This document shows, piece after piece, positions 31,349 through 44,747 of a stretch of 64,000 nt of DNA. The DNA lies in the NCBI RefSeq assembly GCF_963678635.1, contig NC_087063.1:55021504-55085503 (forward strand), written 5' to 3'. Each line of letters opens with the position of its first letter. Position 1 is the stretch's first letter. This stretch comes from Symsagittifera roscoffensis. Taxonomy: Eukaryota; Xenacoelomorpha; Acoela; Convolutidae. The notes below the pieces were generated by a model that saw only the letters and a program-made list of their open reading frames with translations, ran no database searches and had not been told where the DNA came from. The position numbers and the translations under genes are program-made.

Positions 31349-32400
31349 ATGTGGGTAGGCGTTGTAATCAATTTTTATTTGTATATGCAAGCATGGCTTA
31401 TGCCTACTTTGTTTTCTTTGTGGTTAAATAAATTTGTATAAAATAATCATATGTATGAACTCACTTATGTGATCAGAAATATGCCATCAGACGTGCGCTT
31501 TTAAGTATAAAATTATTTAATCTCAACTTTTTTTTGCTCTTGATTTCTGAATAAATCACCAGATACTAAAAGTGTACCAGATGCTACGTTAAAACGTATT
31601 TCTATGCCTACAGAGACCTAAAATGTGTGTTATGTTTTAAAATACTACTCATTCATTTCTCAATCTAACTAATTAAGTGCAATTCTAACTAGAGTTAAAA
31701 ATAGTAATTAAAATAATTGAAATTTTTTTTCACTTTAAAAAAAAAATTCACACTAGTGATTTAATATGTAATGTGAATAAACGAGTGTTTACTTATACAT
31801 ATGAAATGCGGGTACGTAAGTGTCTAAGTTTGTATGATTTTTTTTTCATCTCAATTTTGATTCACGACTGTATGGGTTTATTTAATTTTTTTCTAAAATT
31901 GAGATGAAAAAATTGTACAAATTTAGACTTTTATATACCCGCATTTCCTCTATATAAATAAATACTCGTTTATTCACATGACATCTTAAGTACCTAGTGT
32001 GATTTTTTGTTAAAAACTGAAATAAAAATTTCACTTATTTTAGTTACTAAATATAACTTATATTAGAATTGCACGTAATTAGTTAGATTAGGAAATGAAT
32101 GAGTATTATTTTAAAACATAACACACATTTTAGGTCTCTGTAGGCATAGAAATACGTTTTAACGTAATATCTGGTACATTTTTAGTATCTGGTGATTTAT
32201 TCAGAAATCAAGAGCAAAAAAAATTGAGATTAATTAATTTTATACTTAAAAGCGCACGTCTGATGGCATACTTTTGATCACATAAGAGAGTTTATACATA
32301 TGATTATTTTATACAAATTTCTTTAACCACAAAGAAAACAAAGTAGGCATTAGTCATGCTTTTATATACAAAAAAAATGGATTACAACGCCTACCTACAT
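31349..32400. mobile_element. Foldback (palindromic) element 1
   Basis: The left end ATGTGGGTAGGCGTTGTAAT and right end ATTACAACGCCTACCTACAT are near-perfect inverted repeats. The whole 1.05 kb folds on itself: GCCATCAGACGTGCGCTTTT near 31483 pairs with AAAAGCGCACGTCTGATGGC near 32247, and AAATGCGGGTA near 31804 pairs with TACCCGCATTT near 31937. The centre lies near 31875 with a short loop. There is no coding capacity. It looks like a non-autonomous foldback/MITE-type element inserted at the end of the Polinton fragment. Confidence 0.85.
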
Positions 32401-35400
32401 GGAATAATTTTGTGTTTACAAAACCTGATTGATAATCTGCACCGGTTTGCATCTGGTGAAAAATTGAAAGAAGAATTTGGGTTGCTTTTGACATCAAACA
32501 TTATTTTCAACCACATTTAAATATCCTAAATTGATTCCAAAATTTTTTTTAAACAACAAGCCTATACATCTTTTTTGATCTAACTTTTCCAATACAAGCA
32601 AACCATTAAACATGTAAGCTCGAACATGCACTACACACGTATACACATAAAGACATTACTTTGTAGTATCTGGTTTGAACATAGTACAAATACACTACCT
32701 AGTCAAATGTTATAGAAGTTCTTGACGAATCTGGAATTAAAGCTAGATTGAGTTCGATTTGTGACTTTATTTCTAGCTATTGTTGCACTTCTGAACAATT
32801 TTACGTACAAAAAGCAAATTACACATACATCTCTACACATGCTTAAAAATTAAACACGTACATATATACATAAATTCAAGTATACTCGAACCATCTGCTT
32901 ATTAGTCAGTGATAAACCTTAAACAACGTCGCCAAACTGGATAAGTTTCCTCGCAGACTAATCAACTCTCTTCATTTTATATCAGATTGAATTGCAAACG
33001 GTTTCCCCTCAAAGTCTGTTGGATTGTGAACTGACATCCATACCCAATCAGAAATCTCAGTTGAACAGCGGAAATTTGTTAAGTTTTAGATTAGCCACTG
33101 GTTACAAGATATTATTGCGAACCAAAAACAATTCTGTGTCTTATAACTTTTACAAAACTGTTTATTTTTCAAAAAACACAAGAACACTCGATAAAGATTA
33201 AGTTTTGCAAGATGAAAAGATAGACAAGATGTGGTCTTGATTATACAGAACACAGGATTCAGCAGCTATTTCATTTCAAAATACTTGATTAGACTTGTTC
33301 TGTTTTTAGCACAATAACAACGCCCCTGCAGGCTCGTACTTACTTCATTTGATTCATATTCTTGCCCGTTTTAATTAAGTGTTTGCTCTCGGTTACCGCA
33401 AAGTTTTAAAGAATGTCTATAAAAACTTTAATGATTCCGCTCATGAACGTACTGTTTTTCACAAGACTACTCACGGAGATTTCATTTCTTTATTAGACAA
33501 CAATTGAAATCGAATCATGTTAATTGGATCGCTCTAAATTACTTATTTCCATTTTGAGTTTCTGAATCATTGAAAAAATTTGGTTTCAAAGCCCATCAGA
33601 AAAGGTAAAAATTAATCATCGGAGATCAAATCATCGAATCAGCGCAAACAGCCAAAGTTATGCTCGTCAAAGATCTAGATCAACTTATCTCCGTACGAGT
33701 GCGTTCATCTATCGTAGAATCAACTTAGTTATCTCCAGCAAGTCGAGAGGCCCGAGTCGGAGCCACAAACTTCACCTTGTCACTCTTGCTGCAGATACCA
33801 GTCTAACAGTGAGACCTTGGTGCAGTCGGCAGAGAGCTGATATTAGCCGAACGGAACGCTATTTGCTTCCAAAAAGAAACAAATCATCGGAATGCTTCAA
33901 TCTCTGTTATATGTGGAGTCAAAATGAAAAATTTTTAATCTGTTTTATAATTTATGCTGCTTTGCTATGAGAGTTGAGTCAAGTTCAAAAACTTTTGTTT
34001 TGCTGTCTGTTTTTTTTATCTTATAAGTTAAATAAAACAAACAAGAACAAGTATTTTTTGCTTTATAATCCTAAAATTTATAATAATTTGGTGATTCATT
34101 TAAATTCATGTCAGAAAATTGGTCGTTCTAGAAATCACAGACGAATAAAAATTGGGTTGGTTAACTTGCACATGTTCAAAAAATTCTACTTGAAAAAAAA
34201 ATGAATTAAACATCACAAAGTATTGAACATCAGCAAAAAATAACTTTTTTTTTGTCTGAAACAAACGTTTAAAAAGGAGTTTAATCATAATTTTTAAATT
34301 TTCTTTTCTGAAATACTGTAGATCAAACCATCGATATTGCATAAATACGGGGCAAAAAGATGAAAAATAAGACAGTTGAATCTGTTTGTTAGTTTTTCAA
34401 AAAATAATTTTTTTTTTCGAACGACAAAAAACTGAAACTTTTGATGAATTAGCGTGAAAGCAAGATAATGTACAAATCTAGTCAATGTACATTAGTCTAC
34501 AATTAAATTGCAGACTAAATGTCAACTAAAGATAAAATCAAACTACAGAACCAACGAATAACTTTTTTTGAGAAAACTTGCAAATCTCGAAACAATCGCT
34601 GAAATTTCTGTTTTGAACGAAACTTTCACTGTCTGAAAGTTTTCGTACAAAACTAAATTAATAGTTGAGAGTAGTTTTTGAATGTGTCAAACGACACTCT
34701 TCGGACCGTCCATCATAAAGTTTTCAACATTTTGTTTTAAAAGCTCCCCATCCTTTGCAAAAGAATAGGCCTGGGTTTTTTCTTCCGATCACTGAAAAAG
34801 CTTCTCACGACTCACTGTTAACTTTTTAAGCTTAGCATTGATACTATTGGAAAAATAAATCTGGGAGATCAACAGACATGTTACAAAAATGTTTATCACC
34901 AGTTTTTATTTTTTTAAGAGGAAACAAATTTGCTATATTGTGTAGATTACTTGATTGGCTTTTCATTCCAAATTTCTACTTGTGAAGTTTGCATTGTAAT
35001 TTTTAAATCATGTATGTAGGTTTGTTTTTATTTAAATATGTTTATACAGAAAAACGTGATATTTTTTTCTGTAAAGAAAAGCATGTAAGTACCTGTCATT
35101 TATCAGTGTATGTATGCAAGTTAATGTGTTTGAATGTATGAGTATTTTTTTTCATTATGTGCTTGTGCAATTGTTTTTTTTAAATAATTTTATGAGTTTT
35201 CAAACAAGTAACCTTATGAGTGTTCAAACATGTAACCTTGTTTGTATGTATATTTGAGTATATGTGTAATCGTTTATAATAGTGATACTCAATTTCATCT
35301 TTTTGGTTTGCCAAACAACCTGATTAGTTTTTAAAAAGTTTTCATCTAATTATTTCATCTTCCAGGTACCTTAAGTAAGAGCCATTCAATTTCAAAAAGT

Positions 35401-38016
35401 GGCATATGCAGCATCAATTTTAATTTCAATTTAGCTGCAGACAATGACCACAAAAAATGTACATAACATTTTTGTGGTCCTTGTCTGAAGACAATGACCA
35501 CAATAAATGTACTTAACAGGAAAGATCAGTTTCCAAGTTTTCACGAAAAGTTGTCGATGGAAGCGGCAAACAACAACACCAATTCGCAGCAGCATGAAGA
35601 CCAAATTGTTTGATGAGCCGTTGGTCACAGAGATAATGATTACGATAACCAAGTTATCAGAAGAAAGTTTTGGTTAAATGAGGAGAATCATTGACCGTTC
35701 AGATGAACGCGATCGAAAGAATAATTGCAGAAACTAACATGCTGCTGGTAGAGCTGAAGACGGTAAGCGAGCAAACATAATTGGCAGGTATTGTATATTT
35801 GAAGGATGATTGATCAATTTCTAAATTTCATAAATTTTTTATGGTTTTAGCTTGAAAAATCATTTTGTTTCATCAAACTTATAAGCCAAGAGAAGTGAAA
35901 CAATTGTGTTATCAGATAAATAGTCAGTGGAGAATTGTTTTAAATTCAAGATTTAGCTAGAAGGAACTTTTCATGTTAATGGCTTAAAGGCTTACAAACT
36001 TTTTCTTTGAAAAAAATTGCAAGTCTGTATGCATCGAGGCTCAAATTTTAATTTCTCAAAGTAACATTTCCAAAAATAATTAGTACAAGAAATCATAAGA
36101 ATTTTATTTTGGTAACTTAAACTTGTCGTTTTTGTTATTCGAAATGCTTTGAAAGTAAAAAAACGCACTTACATCGTTTCGGAAACTGCTGTTGCCAAAT
36201 TGATGTGAGCGCATTGTTTAGTGTGAAACAGCTGCCATCAAGATGGAATCCAAAGAGTGAGGTAGAAGCTTGATGATAGGGTTTTAATTTAACTTAAAAT
36301 TAGAAACAACTAACTTTTTTTGAAAACATTTCTTGATAATAGAGGAAAAAATATCGATACAAAAATGAGAGGATATTTCATGATCTTAACTGTTTTCATC
36401 TTGCAGGTGATCAGAGGGTGAATACGAATGCTTGGTTCACCTCAACCATATTTTGAAATAAAGTTCAAACTCTTCATAACACAATTAGCTGTAAATAAGT
36501 AATCATATAAATGGGTCAAAAAGCCACCGTATATAAAAAGTTATTTGCGTGATCAGTCAAACAGTCAAGAAATTAGATACATTAAAAAAAACTCAATAAT
36601 TAATTTTTTGAGCGAAGGGTTGATCCATGATAATGTTTGATAGCGCTCCAAAATGTTGAGTAGAAAACCTCAGGTAAAAACCAATTTGACAAACACTACA
36701 AGATTTTGAGGAAAATTGATCAAATTGTAGTATATGATTAAACAGTTATTTAATTGCACAATTTCTAAAAGTGAAAAAGCAAAAAAATTGGATGTTCAAA
36801 GTATAACTCCCAATTCATATCAAAGTTTTGTTTTTTATCCATAATTTGTCTTAGTGTCTTAGTTTGTGTTCTAGCTTTCCCAATTGAGTTTGCTCTAAAT
36901 TGATTAATTGTTTTACTTAAAAGTCACAAATAAGTTTTCAACTGCTTTCTTCGATAGTCACTCTGTTTTTTTTTGTATACATTCACGCATAAACAACAGT
37001 TTTCCCTCCCTACTAAATGTTTTCTAGAAGCTTTGAAAAATGTTTCCTTTTATTATAAAAAGTGATATATGCAAACTTTTAAAATGGCTGCAGCAAAACT
37101 AATGGGTACTTTTGGCTTTCATCCGTGTTCTCGCTTTTCAAGCTCTTTTCAACCAACTTCAATTTTTTTAGCTCTTTCAAACTTTTCTATAATATCAAAG
37201 CTTTTGTCACAGATTTTAGACGTTTTTCCAGTTTCCTGTAGACACGGAAAATGAAATTGGCAAAATTTTCAAGCGAATTTCGTTATTTTATATTTTTCTG
37301 TGTACCGTAGTTTTTCTTTGTCTTGTACAATGATTTGGCTTAAAGTAATTTTTATTCTTATTTCGTTCAAAATGATTGCTAATTTTGGCCTAAAAAGGTC
37401 TGGCGGCGGCCGCAATTGACGAATTTTCCTTTCTTCGCGATTCAGCAAAAAAACATGAATTGAACGTGGAAAAAATTGTTTACCGCCGCCAACAGTTAAG
37501 ATACGCTACCAAATTTTGAGGTTTCCTATATACCGCATAGTTTTATTGCATTAAGTTCAATTGGTTGCATATAATAGGTATATAACATCATTTTACATGT
37601 AAACAAGCCAATACCCCCAATTTTTACAAGGGAAAACTTGCACCAACAAAAACTTAATTCCATACCCTTTTCCATTGAGTGCCCGAGAAATGACCAATTT
37701 TAACCCCTCCTAAACCCCGCCCAAAAAATTAGGAGTTTTAACGCCTTTGGGGGTTAAAAGTGTTCATTTTCCTAGCCACCTATACTATACTACTCCTGTT
37801 GTGTACTGAACAAAAACCGATGGTATTTGACGCCGAGTAAAAACACCACAGTCACAATAAAAACTCTGTTTAAATAAATACTCTGTATTAAAACAATTTC
37901 CTTTATTGTTTCCGACCTAAATTTGTTTTTTCATCAAAGCTAAAAACAAATGTGGAAACGTTTAGTTATTGATGGATTTATGTTCAAAAGAAACGAAATT
38001 AACGAAAAAAATTTGT
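32400..38016. repeat. Gene-free segment A, copy 1
   Basis: This 5.6 kb segment recurs as 39746-44747 (offset 7331 at the left end, 6723 at the right) with high identity. I see no plausible gene. Its last 275 bp (from 37743) are the beginning of the 3.2 kb satellite unit. The first 0.7 kb recurs inverted at 38017-38707. Confidence 0.85.
35440..35510. repeat. Small hairpin around GACAATGACCACAAAAAATG
   Basis: GACAATGACCACAAAAAATG is followed at once by CATTTTTGTGGTCCTTGTC, forming a near-perfect stem. A third, direct copy of the arm (GACAATGACCACAATAAATG) follows. In segment A copy 2 only the first arm remains, at the edge of a ~660 bp deletion. Confidence 0.75.
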
Positions 38017-38707
38017 TACAAGTGGCTAATCTAAAACTTAACAAATTTCCGCTGTTCAACTGAGATTTCTGATTGGGTATGGATGTCAGTTCACAATCCA
38101 AAAGACTTTCAGGGGAAACAGTTTGCAATTCAATCTGATATAAAATGAACAGATTTGATTAGTCTGCGAGGAAACTTATCCATTTTGGCGACGTTGTTTT
38201 TGATCTATCACTGACTGATAAGCAAATGTTTCGATTAAACTTGCATTTATGAATATATGTACATAATTAATTTTGAAACGTGTCTTTATAGGTAAGTGTA
38301 AAGTGTTCAGAAGTGCAACAGTAGCTAGAAATAAAGTCACAAATCGAACTCAATCTAGCCTTAATTCCAGATTCGTCAAGAACTTCTAGAACTTTTGTCT
38401 AGGTATTTTATTTGTACTATGTTCAAACCAGATACTACAAAGTAATGTCTTTATGTGTATACTTGTGCATTGCATGTTCGAGCTTACATATTTTATGGTT
38501 TGCTTGTATTGGAAATGTTAGATCAAAAAAGATGTATAGGCATGTTGTTTTAAAAGAATTTTTGAATCAAAATAGGGTATTTAATTGTGGTTGAAAATAC
38601 AGTTTGTTGTCACAATCAATCCACTTTCTTCTTTTAAATTTTCTTCATTAATCTAGAATGTTTCACGAGATGCAAATCGGTACAGATTATCAATCAGGTT
38701 TTGGTGC
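38017..38707. repeat. Inverted copy of the start of segment A
   Basis: This is the reverse complement of ~32400-33110: the text CTAATCTAAAACTTAACAAA near 38026 mirrors 33084-33103. The join to the preceding satellite sequence is at the shared word AGTG (ACAAGTG|GCTAATC). Together with the flanking foldback elements this makes 31349-39741 a large inverted-repeat structure with a 4.9 kb centre. Confidence 0.85.
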
Positions 38708-39741
38708 ATGTGCGTAGGCGTTGTAATGAATTTTTATTTGTATATGCAAGCATGACTTATGCCTACTTTGTTTTCTTTGTGGTAAAAAATTTTGTATAAA
38801 ATAATCATATGTATGAACTCACTTAAGTGATCAGAAATATGCCATCAGACGTACGCTTTTAAGTATAAAATTAATCAATCTCAATTTTTTTGCTCTTGGT
38901 TTCTGAATAAATCACCAGATACTAAAAATGTACCAGATACTACGTTTCTATGCCTACAGAGACCTTAAATATGTGTTATGTTTTAAAAAACTACTCATTC
39001 ATTTCTTAAATTAACTAATTACGTGCAATTCTAACTAGAGTTAAAAATAGTAATTAAAATAATTGAAATTTTTTTTTCATTTTAAAAAAAAATTCACACT
39101 AGTGATTTAATATGTAATGTGAATAAACGAGTGTTTACTTATACATATGAAATGCGGGTACGTAAGTGTCTAAGTTTGTATGATTTTTGTTTCATCTCAA
39201 TTTTGGTTCACGACTGTATGGGTTTATTTAGTTTTTTTTCTAAAATTGAGATGAAAAAATTGTACAAATTTAGACTTTTATATACCCGCATTTCTTTTAT
39301 ATAAATAAACACTCGTTAATTCACATGACATCTTAAATACCTAGTGTGAATTTTTGTTAAAAACTGATACAAAATTTTACTTATTTTTTTTACTGAATAT
39401 AACTAATATAACTTTTATTAGAACTGCACGTAATTAGTTAGATTAGGAAATGAATTAGTATTATTTTAAAATTATAACACATATTATAGGTCTCTGTAGG
39501 CAAAGAAATATGTTTTAACGTAGTATTTGGTACATCTGGTGAATTTTTCAGAAATAAAGAGCAAAAAAGATGAGATTAAATATTTTTATACTTAAAAGCG
39601 CACGTCTGATGGCATGCTTTTGATCACATAAGTGAGTTTAATCATTCAATTTTTTTTATAAAAATGTTTAACCACAAAAATAAAAAATAAGCATTAGTCA
39701 TGCTTTTATATACAAAAAAAATGGATTACAACGCCTAAAAT
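38708..39741. mobile_element. Foldback (palindromic) element 2
   Basis: Second copy of the element at 31349: left end ATGTGCGTAGGCGTTGTAAT, right end ATTACAACGCCTA with a degraded outer edge, and the same internal arms (CCATCAGACGTACGC, ACGTCTGATGGC). It is slightly more diverged and has small deletions. Confidence 0.85.
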
Positions 39742-42700
39742 GGATTTACAAAACCTGATTGATAATCTGTACCGGTTTGCATCTGGTGAAAAATTGAAAG
39801 AAGAATTTGGGTTGCTTTTGACATCAAACATTATTTTCAACCACATTTAAATATCCTAAATTGATTCCAAAATTTTTTTTAAACAACAAGCCTATACATC
39901 TTTTTTGATCTAACTTTTCCAATACAAGCAAACCATTAAACATGTAAGCTCGAACATGCACTACACACGTATACACATAAAGACATTACTTTGTAGTATC
40001 TGGTTTGAACATAGTACAAATACACTACCTAGTCAAATGTTATAGAAGTTCTTGACGAATCTGGAATTAAAGCTAGATTGAGTTCGATTTGTGACTTTAT
40101 TTCTAGCTATTGTTGCACTTCTGAACATTTTTACGTACAAAAAGCAAATTACATATACATCTCTACACATGCTTAAGAAATTAAACACGTACATATATAC
40201 ATAAATTCAAGTATACTCGAACCATTTGCTTATTAGTCAGTGATAAACCTTAAACAACGTCACCAAACTGGATAAGTTTCCTCGCAGACTAATCAACTCT
40301 GTTCATTTTATATCAGATTGAATTGCAAACTGTTTCCCTGAAAGTCTTTTGGATTGTGAACTGACATCCATACCCAATCAGAAATCTCAGTTGAACAGCG
40401 GAAATTTGTTAAGTTTTAGATTAGCCACTGGTTACAAGATACTATTGCGAACCAAAAACAATTCTGTGTCTTATAACTTTTACAAAACTGTTTATTTTTC
40501 AAAAAACACAAGAACACTCGATAAAGATTAAGTTTTGCAAGATGAAAAGATAGACAAGATGTGGTCTTGATTATACAGAACACAGGATTCAGCAGCTATT
40601 TCATTTCAAAATACTTGATTAGACTTGTTCTGTTTTTAGCACAATAACAACGCCCCTGCAGGCTCGTACTTACTTCATTTGATTCATATTCTTGCCCGTT
40701 TTAATTAAGTGTTTGCTCTCGGTTACCGCAAAGTTTTACAGAATGTCTATAAAAACTTTAATGATTCCGCTCATGAACGTACTGTTTTTCACAAGACTAC
40801 TCACGGAGATTTCATTTCTTTATTAGACAACAATTGAAATCGAATCATGTTAATTGGATCGCTCTAAATTACTTATTTCCATTTTGAGTTTCTGAATCAT
40901 TGAAAAAATTTGGTTTCAAAGCCCATCAGAAAAGGTAAAAATTAATCATCGGAGATCATATCATCGAATCAGCGCAAACAGCCAAAGTTATGCTCGTCAA
41001 AGATCTAGATCAACTTATCTCCGTACGAGTGCGTTCATCTATCGTAGAATCAACTTAGTTATCTCCAGCAAGTCGAGAGGCCCGAGTCGGAGCCACAAAC
41101 TTCACCTTGTTACTCTTGCTGCAGATACCAGTCTAACAGTGAGACCTTGGTGCAGTCGGCAGACAGCTGATATTAGCCGAACGGAACGCTATTTGCTTTC
41201 AAAAAGAAACAAATCATCGGAATGCTTCAATCTCTGTTATATGTGGAGTCAAAATGAAAAGTTGTTAACCTGTTTTATAATTTGTGCTACTTTGCTATGA
41301 GAGTTGAGTCAAGTTCAACAACTTTTGTTTTGCTGTCTGTTTTTTTATCTAAGTTAAATAAAACAAACAAAAACAAGTATTTTTTGCTTTATAATCTTAA
41401 AAAACATAATATTTTGGTGATTCATTTATATTCATGTCTGAAAGCTGGTCGTTCTAGAATCTTCAAAATCACAGACGAATGAAAATTGGGTTGGTTAACT
41501 TGCACATATTCAAAAATTTTCTGCAAATTTTTTTTTACCTGAAAAAAAAATGAATTAAACATCACAAAGTATTGAACATCAGCAAAAAATAACTTTTTTT
41601 CTCTGAAACAAACGTTTAAAAAGGAGTTTTATTAAAAATTTTTAATTTTTTTTTTTGAAATACTGTAGATCAAACCATCGATATTGCATAAATACGGGGC
41701 AAAAAGATGAAAAATAAAACAGTCGAACGACAGAAAACTGAAACTTTTGATGAATTAGCGAGAAAGCAAGATAATGTACAAATCTAGTCAATGTACATTA
41801 GTCTACAATTAAATTGCAGAGTAAATGTCACCTAAAGATATAATCAAACCACAGAGCCAACGAATAATTTTTTTGAGAAAACTTGCAAATCTCGGAACAA
41901 TCGCTGAAATTTCTGTTTCGAACAAAACTTTCACTGTCTCAAAGTTTTCGTACAAAACTAAATTAAAAGTTGAGAGCAGTTTTGTAATGTGTCAAACGAC
42001 ACGCTTCGGACCGTCCATCAGAAAGTTTTCAACATTTTGTATTAAAAGCTCCCTATCCTTTGCAAAAGAATAGGCCTGGGTTTTTTCTTCCGATCACTGG
42101 AAAAGCTTCTCAGGGCTCACTGTTAGCTTTTTAAGCTTAGCATTGATACTGTTGGAAAAATTAGTTTGGGAGATCAACAGACATATTACAAAAATGTTTA
42201 TCACCAGTTTTTACTTTTTTAAGAGGAAACAAAATTGCTATATTGTGTAGATTACTTGATTGGCTTTTCATTCCAAATTTCTGCTTGTGAAGTTTGCATT
42301 GTAATTTTTAAATCATGTATGTAGGTTTGTTTGTAATTAAATATGTTTATACAGAAAAACGTGATATTAGTATTTTTTTTCTATGAACAAAAGCATGTAA
42401 GTACCTGTCATTTATCAGTGTATGTATGCAGGTTAATGTGTTTGAATGTATGAGTATGTTTTTTCTTTATGTGCTTGTGCAATTGTTTTTTTTATAATTT
42501 TATGAGTATACAAACATGTAACCTTCTGATTTGTTTGTATGTATGTTTGAGTATTTGTGTAAACGTTTATTGTATTTTAAATCAAGTTTTATTTGTAATT
42601 CAATCCAAATCTTTCTATCTTTCTTCTTAAGTTTCGAGAAAATTCTAGAACAATTAACCAAATATTAAAATGATACTCATTTTCATCTTTTTGGTTTGCC

Positions 42701-44747
42701 AAACAACTTGATTAGTTTTTAAAAAGTTTTCGTCTAATTATTTCATCTTCCAGGTACCTTATGTAGGAGCCATTCAATTTGAAAAAGTGGCATTTGCAGC
42801 ATCAATTTTAATTTCAATTTACTTGCAGACAATGACCACAAAAAATGTACATTTTGTTATTCGAAATGCTTTGAAAGTAAAAAAACGCACTTACATCGTT
42901 TCGGAAACTGCTGTTGCCAAATTGATGTGAGCGCATTGTTTAGTGTGAAACAGCTGCCATCACGATGGAATCCAAAGAGTGAGGTAGAATCTTGATGATA
43001 GGGTTTTTATTTAACTTAAAATTTGAAACAACTAACTTTTTTTCGAAAACAATTCTCGATAATAGAGAAAAAAAATATCGATACAAAAATGAGAGGATTT
43101 TTCATGATTTTAACTGTTTTCATCTTGCAGATGATCAGAGGGTGAATACGAATGCTTGGTTCACCTCAACCATATATTGAAATAAAGGTCGAACTCTTCA
43201 TAACACAATTAGCTGTAAATAAGTAATCATATAGTTGGGTCAAAAAGCCACCGTATATAAAAAGTTATTTGCGTGATCAGTGAAACAGTCAAGAAATTAG
43301 ATACATTAAAAAAAACTCAATAATTAATTTTTTGAGCGAAGGGTTGATCCTTGATAATGACTGATAGCGCTCCAAAATGTTGAGTAGAAAACCTCAGGTA
43401 AAAACCAATTTGACAAACGCTACAAGATTTTGAGGAAAATTGATCAAATTGTAGTATATAATTGAACAGTTATTTAATTGCACAATTTCTAAAAGTGAAA
43501 AAGCAAAAAAATTGGATGTTCAAAGTATAACCCCCAATTCATATCAAAGTTTTGTTTTATATCCATAATTTGTCTTAGTGTCTTAGTTTGTGTTCTAGCT
43601 TTCCCAATTGAGTTTGCTCTAAATTGATTAATTGTTTTACTTAAAAGTCACAAATAAGTTTTCAACTGCTTTCTTCGATAGTCACTCTGTTTTTTTTGTA
43701 TACATTCACGCATAAACAACAGTTTTCCCTCCCTACTAAATGTTTTCTAGAAGCTTTGAAAAATGTTTCCTTTTATTATAAAAAGTGATATATGCAAACT
43801 TTAAAAATGGCTGCAGCAAAACTAATGGGTACTTTTGGCTTTCATCCGTGTTCTCGCTTTTCAAGCTCTTTTCAACCAACTTCAGTTTTTTTAGCTCTTT
43901 CAATATTTTCTATAATATCAAAGCTTTTGTCACAGATTTTAGACGTTTTTCCAGTTTCCTGTAGACACGGAAAATGAAATTGGCAAAATTTTCAAGCGAA
44001 TTTCGTTATTTTATGTTTTTCTGTGTACCGTAGTTTTTCTTTGTCTTGTACAATGATTTGGCTTAAAGTAATTTTTATTCTTATTTCGTTCAAAATGATT
44101 GCTAATTTTGGCCTAAAAAGGTCTGGCGGCCGCCGCAATTGACGAATTTTCCTTTCTTCGCGATTCAGCAAAAAAACATGAATTGAACGTGAAAAAAATT
44201 GTTTACCGCCGCCAACAGTTAAGAGACGCTACCAAATTTTGAGGTTTCCTATATATCGCATAGTTTTATTGCATTAAGTTCAATTGGTTGCATATAATAG
44301 GTATATAACATCATTTTACATGTAAACAAGCCAATACCCCCAATTTTTACAAGGGAAAACTTGCACCAACAAAAACTTAATTCCGTACCCTTTTCCATTG
44401 AGTGCCCGAGAAATGACCAATTTTAACCCCTCCTAAACCCCGCCCGAAAAATTAGGAGTTTTAACGCCTTTGGGGGTTAAAAGTGTTCATTTTCCTAGCC
44501 ACCTATACTATACTACTCCTGTTGTGTACTGAACAAAAACCGATGGTATTTGACGCCGAGTAAAAACTCCACAGTCACAATAAAAACTCTGTTTAAATAA
44601 AAACTCTGTATTAAAACAATTTCCTTTATTGTTTCCGACCTAAATTTGTTTTTTCATCAAAGCTAAAAACAAATGTGGAAACGTTTAGTTATTGATGGAT
44701 TTATGTTCAAAAGAAACGAAATTAACGAAAAAAATTTGTTACAAGTG
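39742..44747. repeat. Gene-free segment A, copy 2
   Basis: Direct repeat of 32400-38016. Near 42850 about 660 bp present in copy 1 (between ~35466 and ~36130) are missing, and ~100 bp near 42570-42670 are extra. At its right end it continues uninterrupted into the 3.2 kb array, unlike copy 1. Confidence 0.85.

Larger units (their letters stand above)
28671..31350. repeat. ATPase-integrase block, copy 2 of a 2.68 kb duplication
   Basis: The left edge joins unrelated sequence (GAATCAAT|ATTTGATGATTTC). The right edge (ACCAAT) abuts the foldback element at 31349. It contains the second copies of integrase N-terminal half, unknown protein, small basic protein and ATPase. Confidence 0.95.

Noticed and set aside
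33770-33870. Possible tRNA-like A box (TGGTGCAGTCGGCAGAGAGC) in segment A
   Set aside because: No B box at a suitable distance and no cloverleaf pairing could be drawn.
37069-37254. 61-codon frame repeated at 43792-43977
   Set aside because: Its repetition only reflects the duplication of segment A; composition is not protein-like and no start context or homology is seen.
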